Assembly (NCBI GenBank): GCA_902776285.1
Contig: CACYPK010000003.1
Coordinates: 40,966-104,965 of the forward strand
DNA length: 64,000 nt
Direction of reading: 5' to 3'
Origin: an uncultured Eubacteriales bacterium
GTDB lineage: Bacteria > Bacillota > Clostridia > Peptostreptococcales > Anaerovoracaceae
Shown here: positions 36,601 through 45,203 of the stretch, piece by piece
Numbering within the stretch: the first letter of the stretch is position 1
How the letters are laid out: each line of letters begins with the position of its first letter
Position numbers and translations under genes: made by a program
Notes under the pieces: generated by a model
The model's database searches: none
What the model saw: only the letters and a program-made list of their open reading frames with translations
Told to the model about the DNA's origin: nothing

Positions 36601-37195
36601 CATAGAAGAATACAAGGCGGTAAGCAAGAGATACGAGTTCATGACGGTGCAGGAGGCCGACCTTACAAAGGCGATGGCTGAGCTCAACGAGATCATCACC
36701 AACATGGACAAGACGATCCGCATTAAATTCAAAGAAAACTTTGACCGCGTCGTGGTCAATTTTGAAGAATCATTCAGGGAACTCTTCGGAGGCGGATACG
36801 CCGAGCTCAGGCTGGAAGATGAGACTAAACCTCTCGAATCAGGCATTGAGATCACGGCGCAGCCGCCGGGAAAGAAGCTCAAGAACATCAACCTGCTTTC
36901 CGGCGGAGAAAAGACTCTGACCGCTATAGCGCTGATGTTTGCCGTACTGAAAGCCAAGCCGACACCGTTCGTCATACTGGACGAGGTAGAGGCCGCTCTG
37001 GATGAGGTGAATATCGGCAGATTCTCTGATTACCTGAAGAATTTCGGTAATATACAGTTTGCCCTCATAACGCACCAGAAGGCGACGATGGAGCACGCTG
37101 ACGTGCTCTACGGCGTAACGATGCCTGAACAGGGCATCTCGCGTATGCTGTCGCTCAAGCTGGGTGACGAGTTCGACCCTGAGGGCCTCGAATAA
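33635..37195 (+). CDS. smc: Chromosome segregation protein SMC
   Basis: The condensin ATPase of bacteria. 1186 residues: the N-terminal ATPase half with Walker A GPNGSGKSN at 31-39, a long coiled coil, a hinge at about 505-670 (GTVSDIIDVPLGYETAIETA), the returning coiled coil, and the C-terminal half with the ABC signature LLSGGEKTLTAIALM and Walker B VILDEVEAALDEVN. It starts with GTG 3 bases after rnc. The order rnc-smc-ftsY is conserved in Firmicutes. Confidence 0.97.
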   Translation: MYFKRIEMQGFKSFADPVTIELNDGVTCIIGPNGSGKSNISDALRWVLGEQSSKQLRGSKMQDVIFAGTATRKPKGMAEVTLVIDNSGGILPLEYNEVAVTRRMFRSGESEYLINGNPCRLRDIRELFMDTGIGVEGYSIIGQGKIADIVSTKPENRRQIFEEAAGVVLYKSRKTEAENKLKAATIDLDRVRDIIAEIESRIDGLREDSEKATEYIGLRDRYKTLGINIILHNLDNLEVNVREGKEELEELQKQMDLTSARLNDTEEELESVRDSESDLNDEHADLSARLLETMDELADITSGGKLNKERLINIEKELTRLEEELKADSERLEAERAELARLEDGEKSMDSEVEKIRAELEDAILKLNDDSRRSSSITIETEEIKSRLIDINNQNVTRNAEIKTLSNYKTTLEERKETLSEEFEDRDRTDAENKENLKAIEQKISENEAQLKGKKYKLDIVTDNIVTVASKMEKSIKEMDEISVKSNQAIARRSTIEEMEANYEGYNNAVRTVMNAGRSGMIGTVSDIIDVPLGYETAIETALGNSLQNIVCEDDASATSTIDWLKQTGAGRVTFLPVKSVRADRISVDPAVKAADGYIGIASDMVRCDSRYKEIVDYLLCRVILAENMQKAVRISKMNIGGFRVVTREGEVINAYGAITGGRYRNKTANLLDRKNEINILKARIEGYAAKTAELQALRDKLDAERNSLRNDRDSLRAQITELDIEGNVLRADRDHAESLVKEDEGAAERFRVNMETLDSDIARADSMIEAYRKSIEEADKEYAEAEAKAEKLMEEAEAMKPVIEEDNERIVALRVKIGESESRMFANNEMIERVRDVVTELEASIEDNSALRDQLTADRDKLTATSEESGGLEKALSQEKTALEEKIAAITAKLEEGRARSDELLAAQKKDREALESIRDERYKLDVKTARNETLLDTQKDKLWDEFEVSYAEALDMRDENFAITAGNRESREIKLRLAEIGDVNIGAIEEYKAVSKRYEFMTVQEADLTKAMAELNEIITNMDKTIRIKFKENFDRVVVNFEESFRELFGGGYAELRLEDETKPLESGIEITAQPPGKKLKNINLLSGGEKTLTAIALMFAVLKAKPTPFVILDEVEAALDEVNIGRFSDYLKNFGNIQFALITHQKATMEHADVLYGVTMPEQGISRMLSLKLGDEFDPEGLE

Positions 37196-37205
37196 GGAGT
37201 AAAAA

Positions 37206-38102
37206 ATGGCACTTTTTGAAAAGAAATCCGCGTTCCGCAAATTCATAGATTCCATCACGATGGCAGTCTACGACAATCCGGAGCTGGGTCCGGAGTTTCT
37301 CGACCAGCTCGAGGAGTCTCTTGTCATGGCCGATGTCGGCATAGAGACTTCGAGCAAAATAATCGAAGAACTCAACAAAGCAATAAACTACAAGTACATA
37401 ACAAGAGAGCGCGAGATCAAAAAGGAACTTTCGCGCATACTCGAAGAGATAATGGATAAGGGCGAGCGCAACCTCATGTCTGAAGACTATCCGCTCATAA
37501 TCCTGATGATAGGGATCAACGGAGGCGGCAAGACCACCACTATCGCTAAACTCGCAAACATGTACAAAAATAAGGGAAAGACCGTCATGCTGGCCGCAGC
37601 GGACACATTCCGCGCCGCCGCTGCCGAGCAGCTTCAGCTGTGGGGCGACAGGGTCGGAGTCAGAGTGATCCGTCACGAAGAAGGGACCGATCCTACCGCA
37701 GTCATCTATGACGCGATACAGTCCGCCAAGGCAAATGACGTGGACGTGCTTATCTGCGATACGGCAGGAAGACTGCAGAACAAGGTCAACCTTATGAAGG
37801 AACTTGAGAAGATGAGCAAGGTCATTTCAAGAGAGTGGCCTGAAGCCTCAAGAGAGAACCTTATCGTACTGGACGCTACAACGGGCAAGAACGCCGTGAG
37901 CCAGGCCGAGGAATTCAGCGGGATCACTGATATCACCGGTATAGTGCTCACCAAGATGGACGGCACTGCCCGCGGCGGCATTTCCATCACAGTAACGGAT
38001 GAATTCGACATGCCTATCAAGTTCATAGGAGTCGGAGAGAAGATGGAAGACCTTCTGCCGTTCAACGCGCATGACTTTGTGGAGGGCATTTTCGATGAGT
38101 AA
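37206..38102 (+). CDS. ftsY: Signal recognition particle receptor FtsY
   Basis: The membrane-associated GTPase that receives SRP-ribosome complexes. 298 residues with a helical N domain and the SRP GTPase G domain: P-loop GINGGGKTTTIAKLAN near 102, AADTFRAAAAEQL, DTAGRLQNKVNLM, and TKMDGTARGG. The acidic A domain of E. coli FtsY is absent, as is usual in Gram-positives. AAGGAG lies 6 bases before the ATG. Its end overlaps the der start by 8 bases. Confidence 0.96.
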   Translation: MALFEKKSAFRKFIDSITMAVYDNPELGPEFLDQLEESLVMADVGIETSSKIIEELNKAINYKYITREREIKKELSRILEEIMDKGERNLMSEDYPLIILMIGINGGGKTTTIAKLANMYKNKGKTVMLAAADTFRAAAAEQLQLWGDRVGVRVIRHEEGTDPTAVIYDAIQSAKANDVDVLICDTAGRLQNKVNLMKELEKMSKVISREWPEASRENLIVLDATTGKNAVSQAEEFSGITDITGIVLTKMDGTARGGISITVTDEFDMPIKFIGVGEKMEDLLPFNAHDFVEGIFDE

Positions 38103-39420
38103 GCCTATTCTTGCGATAGTCGGAAGGCCTAACGTAGGCAAGTCGACATTGTTCAACAGACTGATCGGTGAGAGACGCGCCATAGTTGAGGACGTACCGG
38201 GTGTCACACGCGACAGGATATATGCCGAGACCGAGTGGAACGGCAAGGAATTCGGCGTCATAGACACGGGCGGAATCGAAGTAAGGACTGACGACACGAT
38301 ACTCTCTCAGATGAGGGATCAGGCCGTGACCGCGATGGATATGGCGGACGTGATCATCTTCATGGTGGACGGCAAGGACGGACTGACAAACGCCGACAGC
38401 GAGGTAGCGGAACTGCTTCGCCGCACCGGCAAGGAAGTCATACTTGTCGTCAACAAGGTGGATTCACCGTCAAAGGCGTACGAAGCCTCGTTCGACTTCT
38501 ATGAACTCGGGTTCGGAGAGCCGATTGCTATAAGCGCCGCGAACATGACCAATATAGGAGACCTTCTTGACCGCATAGTCGACGGTTTCCCTGAGGACTC
38601 GTTCGGAGGATATGACGAGAGCATACACATCGCGATAATCGGCAAGCCTAACGTGGGCAAGTCGTCGCTTGTGAATGCTCTTACGAAGCAGAACCGTGTT
38701 ATAGTCTCCCCAATAGCCGGAACGACGCGCGATACCATCGATACGCCGTTCACTTATAAGGACAGGGAATATACGCTGATTGACACGGCCGGACTCCGCA
38801 AAAAGAGCAAAGTCAGCGATTCGATAGAGAAGTTCAGCATCCTCAGGGCGATAGCGGCAATAGAGCGCTGCGACATATGCGTGCTGATGATAGACGCAGC
38901 CGAAGGTCTGACCGAACAGGATAAAAAAATCGCGGGTTACGCGCATGAAGCCGGTAAGGGCCTGCTGATAGTCGTGAACAAGTGGGATCTCATAGAAAAG
39001 GAGACCAACACGATGCGCGACTACGAGCGCAAGGTAAAGGCAGAACTCCTGTTCGCGTCGTACGCGCCGGTAGTATTCACCTCGGTGCTCAATAAAGTGA
39101 GGATATTCGACATAATCGACAGATGCTCGCGCATAGCCGACGCCAGAAATATCCGCATCACGACGGGCAGACTCAACAGCATAATAGAGGACGCCACCAT
39201 GATGAGACAGCCGCCTTCAGACAAGGGACGCAGGCTCAAGATCTACTACGTTACGCAGATAGGTACAAAGCCGCCGTTGTTCTCATTCAGCATAAACGAC
39301 AGGGAACTCATGCACTTCTCGTACGCGAGATACCTTGAGAACAAGATAAGAGAAGCTTTCGACTTTGAGGGCACATCAATAAAATTCGTCTGGAACGAAA
39401 AGAGAGGAGAACGGAGATGA
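38095..39420 (+). CDS. der: Ribosome assembly GTPase Der (EngA)
   Basis: Needed for 50S subunit maturation. The 441-residue protein has two GTPase domains in tandem, with P-loops GRPNVGKSTLFNRL (from residue 10) and GKPNVGKSSLVNAL (near 182), the DTGG and DTAG switch II motifs, NKVD and NKWD, then a KH-like domain. The ATG at 38095 lies in the end of ftsY with GGAGGG upstream; it gives the normal N-terminus SKPILAIVG. Confidence 0.96.
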   Translation: MSKPILAIVGRPNVGKSTLFNRLIGERRAIVEDVPGVTRDRIYAETEWNGKEFGVIDTGGIEVRTDDTILSQMRDQAVTAMDMADVIIFMVDGKDGLTNADSEVAELLRRTGKEVILVVNKVDSPSKAYEASFDFYELGFGEPIAISAANMTNIGDLLDRIVDGFPEDSFGGYDESIHIAIIGKPNVGKSSLVNALTKQNRVIVSPIAGTTRDTIDTPFTYKDREYTLIDTAGLRKKSKVSDSIEKFSILRAIAAIERCDICVLMIDAAEGLTEQDKKIAGYAHEAGKGLLIVVNKWDLIEKETNTMRDYERKVKAELLFASYAPVVFTSVLNKVRIFDIIDRCSRIADARNIRITTGRLNSIIEDATMMRQPPSDKGRRLKIYYVTQIGTKPPLFSFSINDRELMHFSYARYLENKIREAFDFEGTSIKFVWNEKRGERR

Positions 39421-41312
39421 GCAACACGGAGATCATAAGACTCGTAGTGTTGGGACTGGTTGCATACGCATTGGGCAATATAAATCCTGCCATAATACTG
39501 GGGAAATTGCATGGCATCGATATTCGCAAGGAGGGAAGCGGAAACGCCGGCATGACCAACACGATCAGAGTCATGGGACTCGGAGCGGGTCTTACCGTTT
39601 TCATAGTTGATGTCATGAAGGCTTTCATAGCCGTAAGACTGGGATATAACTATGGCGGTGACCTCGGAGCGATGGTCGCTTTCGGAGGAGTGGTGCTAGG
39701 CCACTGCTTCCCGGCCATATGGGGCTTTAAGGGCGGAAAGGGCGTAGCGGCTGCGTTCGGAGCGGCTCTTGCTCTCAACTGGCTGAGCGCCGTAGCCGCG
39801 CTTCTGGTAGCTCTGGTGGCCTTCATTCTGACGCGCCGCATGTCAGTCGCGTCATTATTAGCCGCTCTTGCTTATCCTGCTTTGGTCTGGTACTACGAAC
39901 CTGAATATTTCCACTTCGCGATAGGCGCGGCGGCATTTCTTATAATAATGCACCTTGCCAATATCAAGAGGATCGCGAAGGGCGAGGAAAAGCCTCTCAC
40001 GATTGGCAGCATCGAAAATGCCGAGGATGCCGCAGATGCTGAAGACATTGCAGTTGACGGAGATAAAGAATTCACCGAAGCTTCGCCTGTTCTTGACGCG
40101 AGCCTGCAGGGCAAGCCTCTCTCTGATAATGAGAGAACTAAACTGAACGCAAGCGATCAGGAATTCGAAGACCTTGCGCTTGGAGAGTCTCCTATAGCCG
40201 CTGACGCGACTAAGGAACCGGGCCTCGTTGCCGCTCAGGCGCATGAAGCTTCAAGACCTGAGCCGGAACCTATGGATTACTATGCAGGCATCGAGATCCC
40301 GGATCTCGGTGACAACGCAAAAAAGATCGCGGTAATCGGAAGCGGTTCTTTCGGTACTGCCATGGCTAACCTGCTCGTTTATAACGGTCACCAGGTAACT
40401 CTGTATGGCAGAAACAAAGCGGCTCTGGACGAGATGAAAGAGACCCGCATCAACGACAAATACCTGCCGTATGTAATACTCAGCGACAGGATCAAATACA
40501 CCAACAACATCCGCAACGCGATCAGAGGCAAGGATATAGTAGTGTTTGCCGTGCCTGCTCAGCAGTTCCGCAAGGTATCCGCCAAGGCACAGCAATATCT
40601 TGAAGACGGCGTTATAGTGGTCAACCTTGCTAAGGGCATAGAAAAGAAGACGCTCAAGAGGATGAGCGAGATAGCGGAAGAGACACTTCCGGGCGTAAAA
40701 TACGTAGCGCTCTCCGGACCTACGCACGCTGAGGAAGTAGTCAGGAACACACCTGCGGGCATCGTTGCCGCTTCAAAAGACGCTGATGCCGCCCGTGTGA
40801 TCCAGGATACGTTCATGTCAAATCAGCTGCGCGTCTATACACAGGAAGACCTGACGGGCGTTGAGATAGCCGGGGCCGTCAAGAACGTGATCGCGATAGC
40901 GACCGGAGTATCCGACGGAATGAAGCTCGGAAGCAACGCCAGGGCCGCTCTCATGACACGCGCCATCCACGAGATAAGAAGACTCGGCGACGCCATGGGA
41001 GCCAATCCGGAAACATTCTCCGGACTTTCGGGCATAGGCGATCTTATAGTTACCTGCTCTACGAATCTTTCGCGTAACAGACGCTGCGGCCTGCTGATAG
41101 GCCTCGGACTCAGCGCCAAGGAAGCTGTTGAGAGAGTAGGATCGGTAGTCGAGGGCTACTACACGGCGGACGCTGTCTGCGACCTCGCCAAAAAACTCGA
41201 TGTAGACATGCCTGTATGCAAGGTAACGCAGGCCGTGCTGAAGGGAAAAATGGAACCTGAGAAAGCTGTCGGCATGCTGATGTCGAGAGACAAGAAAGAC
41301 GAACTTAAATGA
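39417..41312 (+). CDS. Fusion protein: glycerol-3-phosphate acyltransferase PlsY + glycerol-3-phosphate dehydrogenase GpsA
   Basis: One uninterrupted 631-residue reading frame. Residues 1-195 are PlsY, an integral membrane acyltransferase using acyl-phosphate: EGSGNAGMTNTIRVMG at 39-54 and HCFPAIWGFKGGKGVAAA at 96-113, with about six membrane segments. Residues 196-300 form a charged, Ala/Asp/Glu-rich linker. Residues 301-631 are the NAD(P)-dependent GpsA: GSGSFGTAMANLL from 308, VVNLAKGIEKKT, SGPTHAEEV, and GAVKNVIAIATGVSDG with the catalytic Lys. GpsA makes sn-glycerol-3-phosphate, the acceptor PlsY uses, so the two steps are joined at the membrane. The genes are normally separate neighbours after der. 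ATGA overlap with der. Confidence 0.93.
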   Translation: MSNTEIIRLVVLGLVAYALGNINPAIILGKLHGIDIRKEGSGNAGMTNTIRVMGLGAGLTVFIVDVMKAFIAVRLGYNYGGDLGAMVAFGGVVLGHCFPAIWGFKGGKGVAAAFGAALALNWLSAVAALLVALVAFILTRRMSVASLLAALAYPALVWYYEPEYFHFAIGAAAFLIIMHLANIKRIAKGEEKPLTIGSIENAEDAADAEDIAVDGDKEFTEASPVLDASLQGKPLSDNERTKLNASDQEFEDLALGESPIAADATKEPGLVAAQAHEASRPEPEPMDYYAGIEIPDLGDNAKKIAVIGSGSFGTAMANLLVYNGHQVTLYGRNKAALDEMKETRINDKYLPYVILSDRIKYTNNIRNAIRGKDIVVFAVPAQQFRKVSAKAQQYLEDGVIVVNLAKGIEKKTLKRMSEIAEETLPGVKYVALSGPTHAEEVVRNTPAGIVAASKDADAARVIQDTFMSNQLRVYTQEDLTGVEIAGAVKNVIAIATGVSDGMKLGSNARAALMTRAIHEIRRLGDAMGANPETFSGLSGIGDLIVTCSTNLSRNRRCGLLIGLGLSAKEAVERVGSVVEGYYTADAVCDLAKKLDVDMPVCKVTQAVLKGKMEPEKAVGMLMSRDKKDELK

Positions 41313-42631
41313 GATATCACATAATCACATACGGCTGCCAGATGAACGAGCATGACTCGGAAAACATCGCCGGTCTTCTTGAAGCGATGGGATACGAGCA
41401 TGTCGATGATCCGTATAAAGCCGATGTGACAGTCATCAATACATGCAGCGTAAGGGACAATGCCGATAAGAGATTCTTCGGCACACTCGGGCAGTTCAAA
41501 AAAGTTAAAAAGAACCGTCCGGATTTTGTGCTGTGCGTATGCGGATGCATGCCTCAGCAGCCGAGGGTCGTTGAAGAGATCAACAAGCGCTTTTCGTGGG
41601 TCGACATAGTGTTCGGCACGCAGAATATAGCTGAATTTCCCGAACTGCTCGAAAAAAGGCTCAAAACGGGCCTGCGTGTGAGAGCCATAATCGACAATAA
41701 TCCGGACATAAGCGAAGCGGACATGAAGCCGGTCAGGATGCACCGCCACAAGGCGCTTGTAAATATAACTTACGGCTGCAACAATTTCTGTACTTACTGC
41801 ATCGTCCCTTACACCAGAGGCCGTGAAAAGAGCCGCATGATGAGCGATGTCTGCGATGAAGTCAGGAGACTGGCTGCCGACGGAGTTGTAGAAGTGATGC
41901 TCCTGGGGCAGAACGTGGACTCTTACAGGGATGCCGCGGGTCACCGCTTTGCAGACCTCATAAAAGCGGTCAATGAAATAGACGGCATAGAGCGTATCAG
42001 GTTCATGACGTCTCATCCTAAGGATATCTCCGAAGAGATGATAGACTGCTTCAGGACCTGTGATAAGCTGTGCCATAATATACACCTTCCGGTGCAGTCA
42101 GGCAGCGACAGCATACTCAAGCGCATGAACCGTCACTACGACAGGGCGTCGTACCTTGAGACTGTCGACAAGCTGAGAAAGGCCGCTCCGGATATCACCA
42201 TATCCACTGATGTTATAGTGGGCTTTCCGGGCGAGACGGACGAAGACTTTGAGCAGACTCTCGACATCGCCAGGCGCGTTGAATACGACTCAGCTTTCAC
42301 GTTCATATACTCGCCGAGAGAAGGCACGCCTGCGGCGAAGTTCACCGACAAGGTGCCTGATGACGTATGTCATGAGAGGTTCGACAGGCTTGTTGATGTC
42401 ATGAACGAGATAAGCCTGAAAAAGAACCGTGAATACAAAGGCAAGGTGTGTGAAGTCATAGCCGAAGGCGTGAGCCGCAACGATGACACCGTCATATCCG
42501 GAAGGACCGATGGTTTCAAACTGGTGAATTTCACTTCCGAAAGGAGCCCTGAGCAGCTCATGGGCCGCAAGGTAATGGTGGAGATCACCGAAACCAAGAC
42601 GTTCAGCCTGGAAGGCAGAGAAGTTTTATGA
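41309..42631 (+). CDS. miaB: tRNA-2-methylthio-N6-dimethylallyladenosine synthase
   Basis: A radical-SAM methylthiotransferase acting on i6A37 of tRNA. The 440-residue protein has the UPF0004 domain with its cluster cysteines (C10 in YGCQMNE, C45 in NTCSVRD, C80 in CVCGCMPQ), the radical-SAM CNNFCTYC near 153-160, the HLPVQSGSD block, and a C-terminal TRAM domain (RNDDTVISGRTDGFKLVNF). The TYGCQMNEHDSE opening and TRAM sequence favour MiaB over MtaB/RimO. ATGA overlap with the previous gene. Confidence 0.94.
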   Translation: MRYHIITYGCQMNEHDSENIAGLLEAMGYEHVDDPYKADVTVINTCSVRDNADKRFFGTLGQFKKVKKNRPDFVLCVCGCMPQQPRVVEEINKRFSWVDIVFGTQNIAEFPELLEKRLKTGLRVRAIIDNNPDISEADMKPVRMHRHKALVNITYGCNNFCTYCIVPYTRGREKSRMMSDVCDEVRRLAADGVVEVMLLGQNVDSYRDAAGHRFADLIKAVNEIDGIERIRFMTSHPKDISEEMIDCFRTCDKLCHNIHLPVQSGSDSILKRMNRHYDRASYLETVDKLRKAAPDITISTDVIVGFPGETDEDFEQTLDIARRVEYDSAFTFIYSPREGTPAAKFTDKVPDDVCHERFDRLVDVMNEISLKKNREYKGKVCEVIAEGVSRNDDTVISGRTDGFKLVNFTSERSPEQLMGRKVMVEITETKTFSLEGREVL

Positions 42632-42644
42632 AAGGATAGAGGAC

Positions 42645-43262
42645 TTGAGCGCAGATCTTATACTAACGAAATTACTGATGCTCCCGGGCATCATATTAGG
42701 ACTCAGCTTCCATGAATTCGCGCACGCTTGGGTATCCGACAAACTCGGAGATCCGACGCCGAGAAGACAGGGAAGGGTCACCATCAACCCTCTCGCGCAT
42801 ATAGACTGGATAGGTTTTTTGGCGCTTCTGCTGGTCGGCTTCGGCTGGGGAAAACCCGTCCAGATAGATCCGAGCTATTACAAGAACAAAAGGAGAGATG
42901 AGTTTCTGGTCTCCATCGCGGGAGTGACCATGAACCTGATCCTCGCGATCATTATCTCGATACCGGCAAAACTGATGATAAAGACGTTCACTGCCGGCGC
43001 TTCAGACCTAATGTACAACGTTTATCTCATACTTTTTTACGCGGTCACGATCAATCTGGTCCTTATGATATTCAATCTGATACCGTGTCCGCCGCTTGAC
43101 GGATGGGGAATAATCACGCAGTTATTCGGGTTGGACAAATATGACTGGTGGTACAAGGTCTATCAGTACGGCACATGGATACTGCTTGCGCTGATAGTAA
43201 CGAACCTGACCGACCGTATAATCACGCCACTCGTGACGATGATGATAAACCTGATATTCTGA
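42645..43262 (+). CDS. Site-2 protease-like M50 family membrane metalloprotease
   Basis: 205 residues, about five to six membrane segments. The zinc-binding HEFAHAWVSD (HExxH) lies near residues 24-28, and the second motif is NLIPCPPLDGWGI (N-x2-P-x-P-x-L-D-G). It is the small stand-alone form without a PDZ domain, common in Firmicutes; substrates are unknown. The TTG start with AGAGGA just upstream gives the best N-terminus; an ATG 11 codons further in would remove part of the first segment. It is followed by a hairpin. Confidence 0.85.
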   Translation: MSADLILTKLLMLPGIILGLSFHEFAHAWVSDKLGDPTPRRQGRVTINPLAHIDWIGFLALLLVGFGWGKPVQIDPSYYKNKRRDEFLVSIAGVTMNLILAIIISIPAKLMIKTFTAGASDLMYNVYLILFYAVTINLVLMIFNLIPCPPLDGWGIITQLFGLDKYDWWYKVYQYGTWILLALIVTNLTDRIITPLVTMMINLIF

Positions 43263-43269
43263 CAAAAAT

Positions 43270-43292
43270 GGCAGCAGCGTTGAGCTGCTGCC
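43270..43292 (+). terminator. Hairpin terminator after the M50 gene
   Basis: GGCAGCAGC (43270-43278) pairs with GCTGCTGCC (43284-43292) over GTTGA. The following tail is A/T-rich but has no long T-run, so termination may be partial. It is the likely end of the ileS-to-M50 run. Confidence 0.7.
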
Positions 43293-43349
43293 GTATTAAT
43301 ATTGTTTGGTGCTTATAAATACATCCCCGGGGAGGAAACCGCCAATAAC

Positions 43350-44006
43350 ATGAGCAATATCATTTCAGACAGCAAATTACCTGTCGTTATCGAAGAACTT
43401 GAACGCATGCATCCCGAGGCTTCGTGCGCGCTCGATTTCGGCACACGCTTCCAGCTGCTGGTGTCAGTGGTGCTTTCCGCGCAGACGACAGACGTTTCCG
43501 TCAACAAGGTCACACCGGAACTCTTCTCAAAATATCCTACAGCCGAGGCGATGGCCGAGGCTGATCCTGCTGAAGTACAGGAGATCATAAGGACCATAGG
43601 GCTTTACAAGAACAAGGCTAAAAACGTCGTCAGCCTCGCTAAAATGCTCACGGAAAAATACGGCGGAGAGGTACCCGGAGATTTTGACAAACTGGTCAAG
43701 CTGCCCGGAGTGGGCCGCAAGACCGCCAATGTGGTTCTTGCCGAAGGTTTCGGAGAAAACAGGATAGCGGTTGATACGCATGTATTCAGAGTAGCGAACC
43801 GAATAGGACTGGCGGACGGGAAGGACCCGGTCGAAGTCGAAGAGACGCTTATGGCAAGGCTCCCTGAAGATCAGTGGACACGGGCGCACCATCTTCTGAT
43901 ATTCCACGGACGGAAGGTTTGCCACGCCAGGAATCCCGAGTGCTTTGAGTGCGGACTGAAGGGAACCTGCGTATACTTTGAGAAAAGCCACGGCTCAGTC
44001 TGGTAA
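43350..44006 (+). CDS. nth: Endonuclease III (DNA glycosylase/AP lyase)
   Basis: Removes oxidised pyrimidines from DNA. 218 residues: LVSVVLSAQTTDVSVNKVTP, the helix-hairpin-helix LPGVGRKTANVV with the catalytic Lys, VDTHVFRVANRIG with the catalytic Asp, and the C-terminal 4Fe-4S cluster C-x6-C-x2-C-x5-C (CHARNPECFECGLKGTC). A TTG 16 codons upstream is in frame, but the ATG at 43350 with GGAGG (43331-43335) before it gives the normal N-terminus. Confidence 0.95.
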   Translation: MSNIISDSKLPVVIEELERMHPEASCALDFGTRFQLLVSVVLSAQTTDVSVNKVTPELFSKYPTAEAMAEADPAEVQEIIRTIGLYKNKAKNVVSLAKMLTEKYGGEVPGDFDKLVKLPGVGRKTANVVLAEGFGENRIAVDTHVFRVANRIGLADGKDPVEVEETLMARLPEDQWTRAHHLLIFHGRKVCHARNPECFECGLKGTCVYFEKSHGSVW

Positions 44007-44030
44007 TAGAAAGGGAAAAGGCAAAAACAG

Positions 44031-45203
44031 TTGAAATTCATACACTTGTCGGACCTGCACCTTGGAAAGCGCGTCAATGATTTCTCAATGACAGATGATC
44101 AGAGGCACATCCTGGGGCAGATAACGGAAATAATAAACAATGAGAAGCCTGATGCCGTTCTCATCGCGGGCGATGTTTACGACAAGCCTGCCCCGCCGGC
44201 GGAAGCCGTTCAGCTCTTTGACGACTTCATAAGCGGACTCGCTGATATGAACTTGGAAGTGTTCATTATAAGCGGCAATCATGACTCAGCTGAGAGGTTG
44301 TCTTTCGGTTCACGAATCATGGACAAAAGAGGCATACATTTCGCGGGCGGGTATGACGGCAGGACCCACATGTTCAGCCTTGAAGACGAGTTCGGAAAGG
44401 TCAATTTCTACATGCTGCCGTTCCTTAAGCCGGTACATGTAAGGGCAGTGATCGAGTCGGAAGCTGAAGAAGGTGAAGAGCTCCCTGAGATCAGGACTTT
44501 TACTGACGCCGTAGGCTGCGCTGTAGAACGTATGCGCGTCGATGAGTCGGAAAGGAACGTACTGATATGCCATCAATACGTGACGGACGCTCAGAGATGC
44601 GAATCGGAAGAGATACCGGTGGGAGGTCTGGATAATGTGGATCCTGAAGTCTTCAGGCCGTTCGATTATATCGCTCTCGGACACCTGCATGGACCGCAGT
44701 CATACGGGCCTTCAAGGATAAGATACTGCGGTTCGCCTCTGAAATACTCGTTCTCAGAGGTCGATCAGCAGAAATCTGTGACCGTAGTCGAGTTTGGGGC
44801 CAAGACGGACGGCCTTTGCAGAACGCATCTGAAGACTCCTGCGCTGATCCCGGCGCGTGACATGCGCGTTCTTAAGGGCAGTTTCTATGAGTTGACCGAT
44901 AAACATTATTATAAAGACATCAATACGGATGACTATTTCAGGATCATCCTGACCGATGAGGAGGACATAATAGGCGCACTGGCAGGTCTGAGAGCCGTTT
45001 ATCCGAATATAATGCGGCTGGACTATGATAATACCAGGACAAAGAACGCGTTCTTCATGCCTGATGCCCCTGATAATGACGGCAAGAGCCCTATAGAGAT
45101 ATTCGACACTCTTTATGAGTCGCAAAACGGAAGACCGATGGACGATGAACAGGCTGAGCTCGTCAAAAATCTGATCGAAAAGATCCGGAGAGAAAACGAA
45201 TGA
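44031..45203 (+). CDS. sbcD: Exonuclease SbcCD, subunit D (Mre11-like nuclease)
   Basis: The nuclease half of the SbcCD complex, which opens hairpins and processes DNA ends. 390 residues; the metallophosphoesterase motifs are DLHLGKR near 8, GDVYDKPAPP, GNHDSAERL, and the later ALGHLHGPQ. It starts with TTG, which places the conserved MKFIHLSDLHLG exactly at the N-terminus. The stop overlaps the sbcC start by 4 bases. Confidence 0.95.
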   Translation: MKFIHLSDLHLGKRVNDFSMTDDQRHILGQITEIINNEKPDAVLIAGDVYDKPAPPAEAVQLFDDFISGLADMNLEVFIISGNHDSAERLSFGSRIMDKRGIHFAGGYDGRTHMFSLEDEFGKVNFYMLPFLKPVHVRAVIESEAEEGEELPEIRTFTDAVGCAVERMRVDESERNVLICHQYVTDAQRCESEEIPVGGLDNVDPEVFRPFDYIALGHLHGPQSYGPSRIRYCGSPLKYSFSEVDQQKSVTVVEFGAKTDGLCRTHLKTPALIPARDMRVLKGSFYELTDKHYYKDINTDDYFRIILTDEEDIIGALAGLRAVYPNIMRLDYDNTRTKNAFFMPDAPDNDGKSPIEIFDTLYESQNGRPMDDEQAELVKNLIEKIRRENE

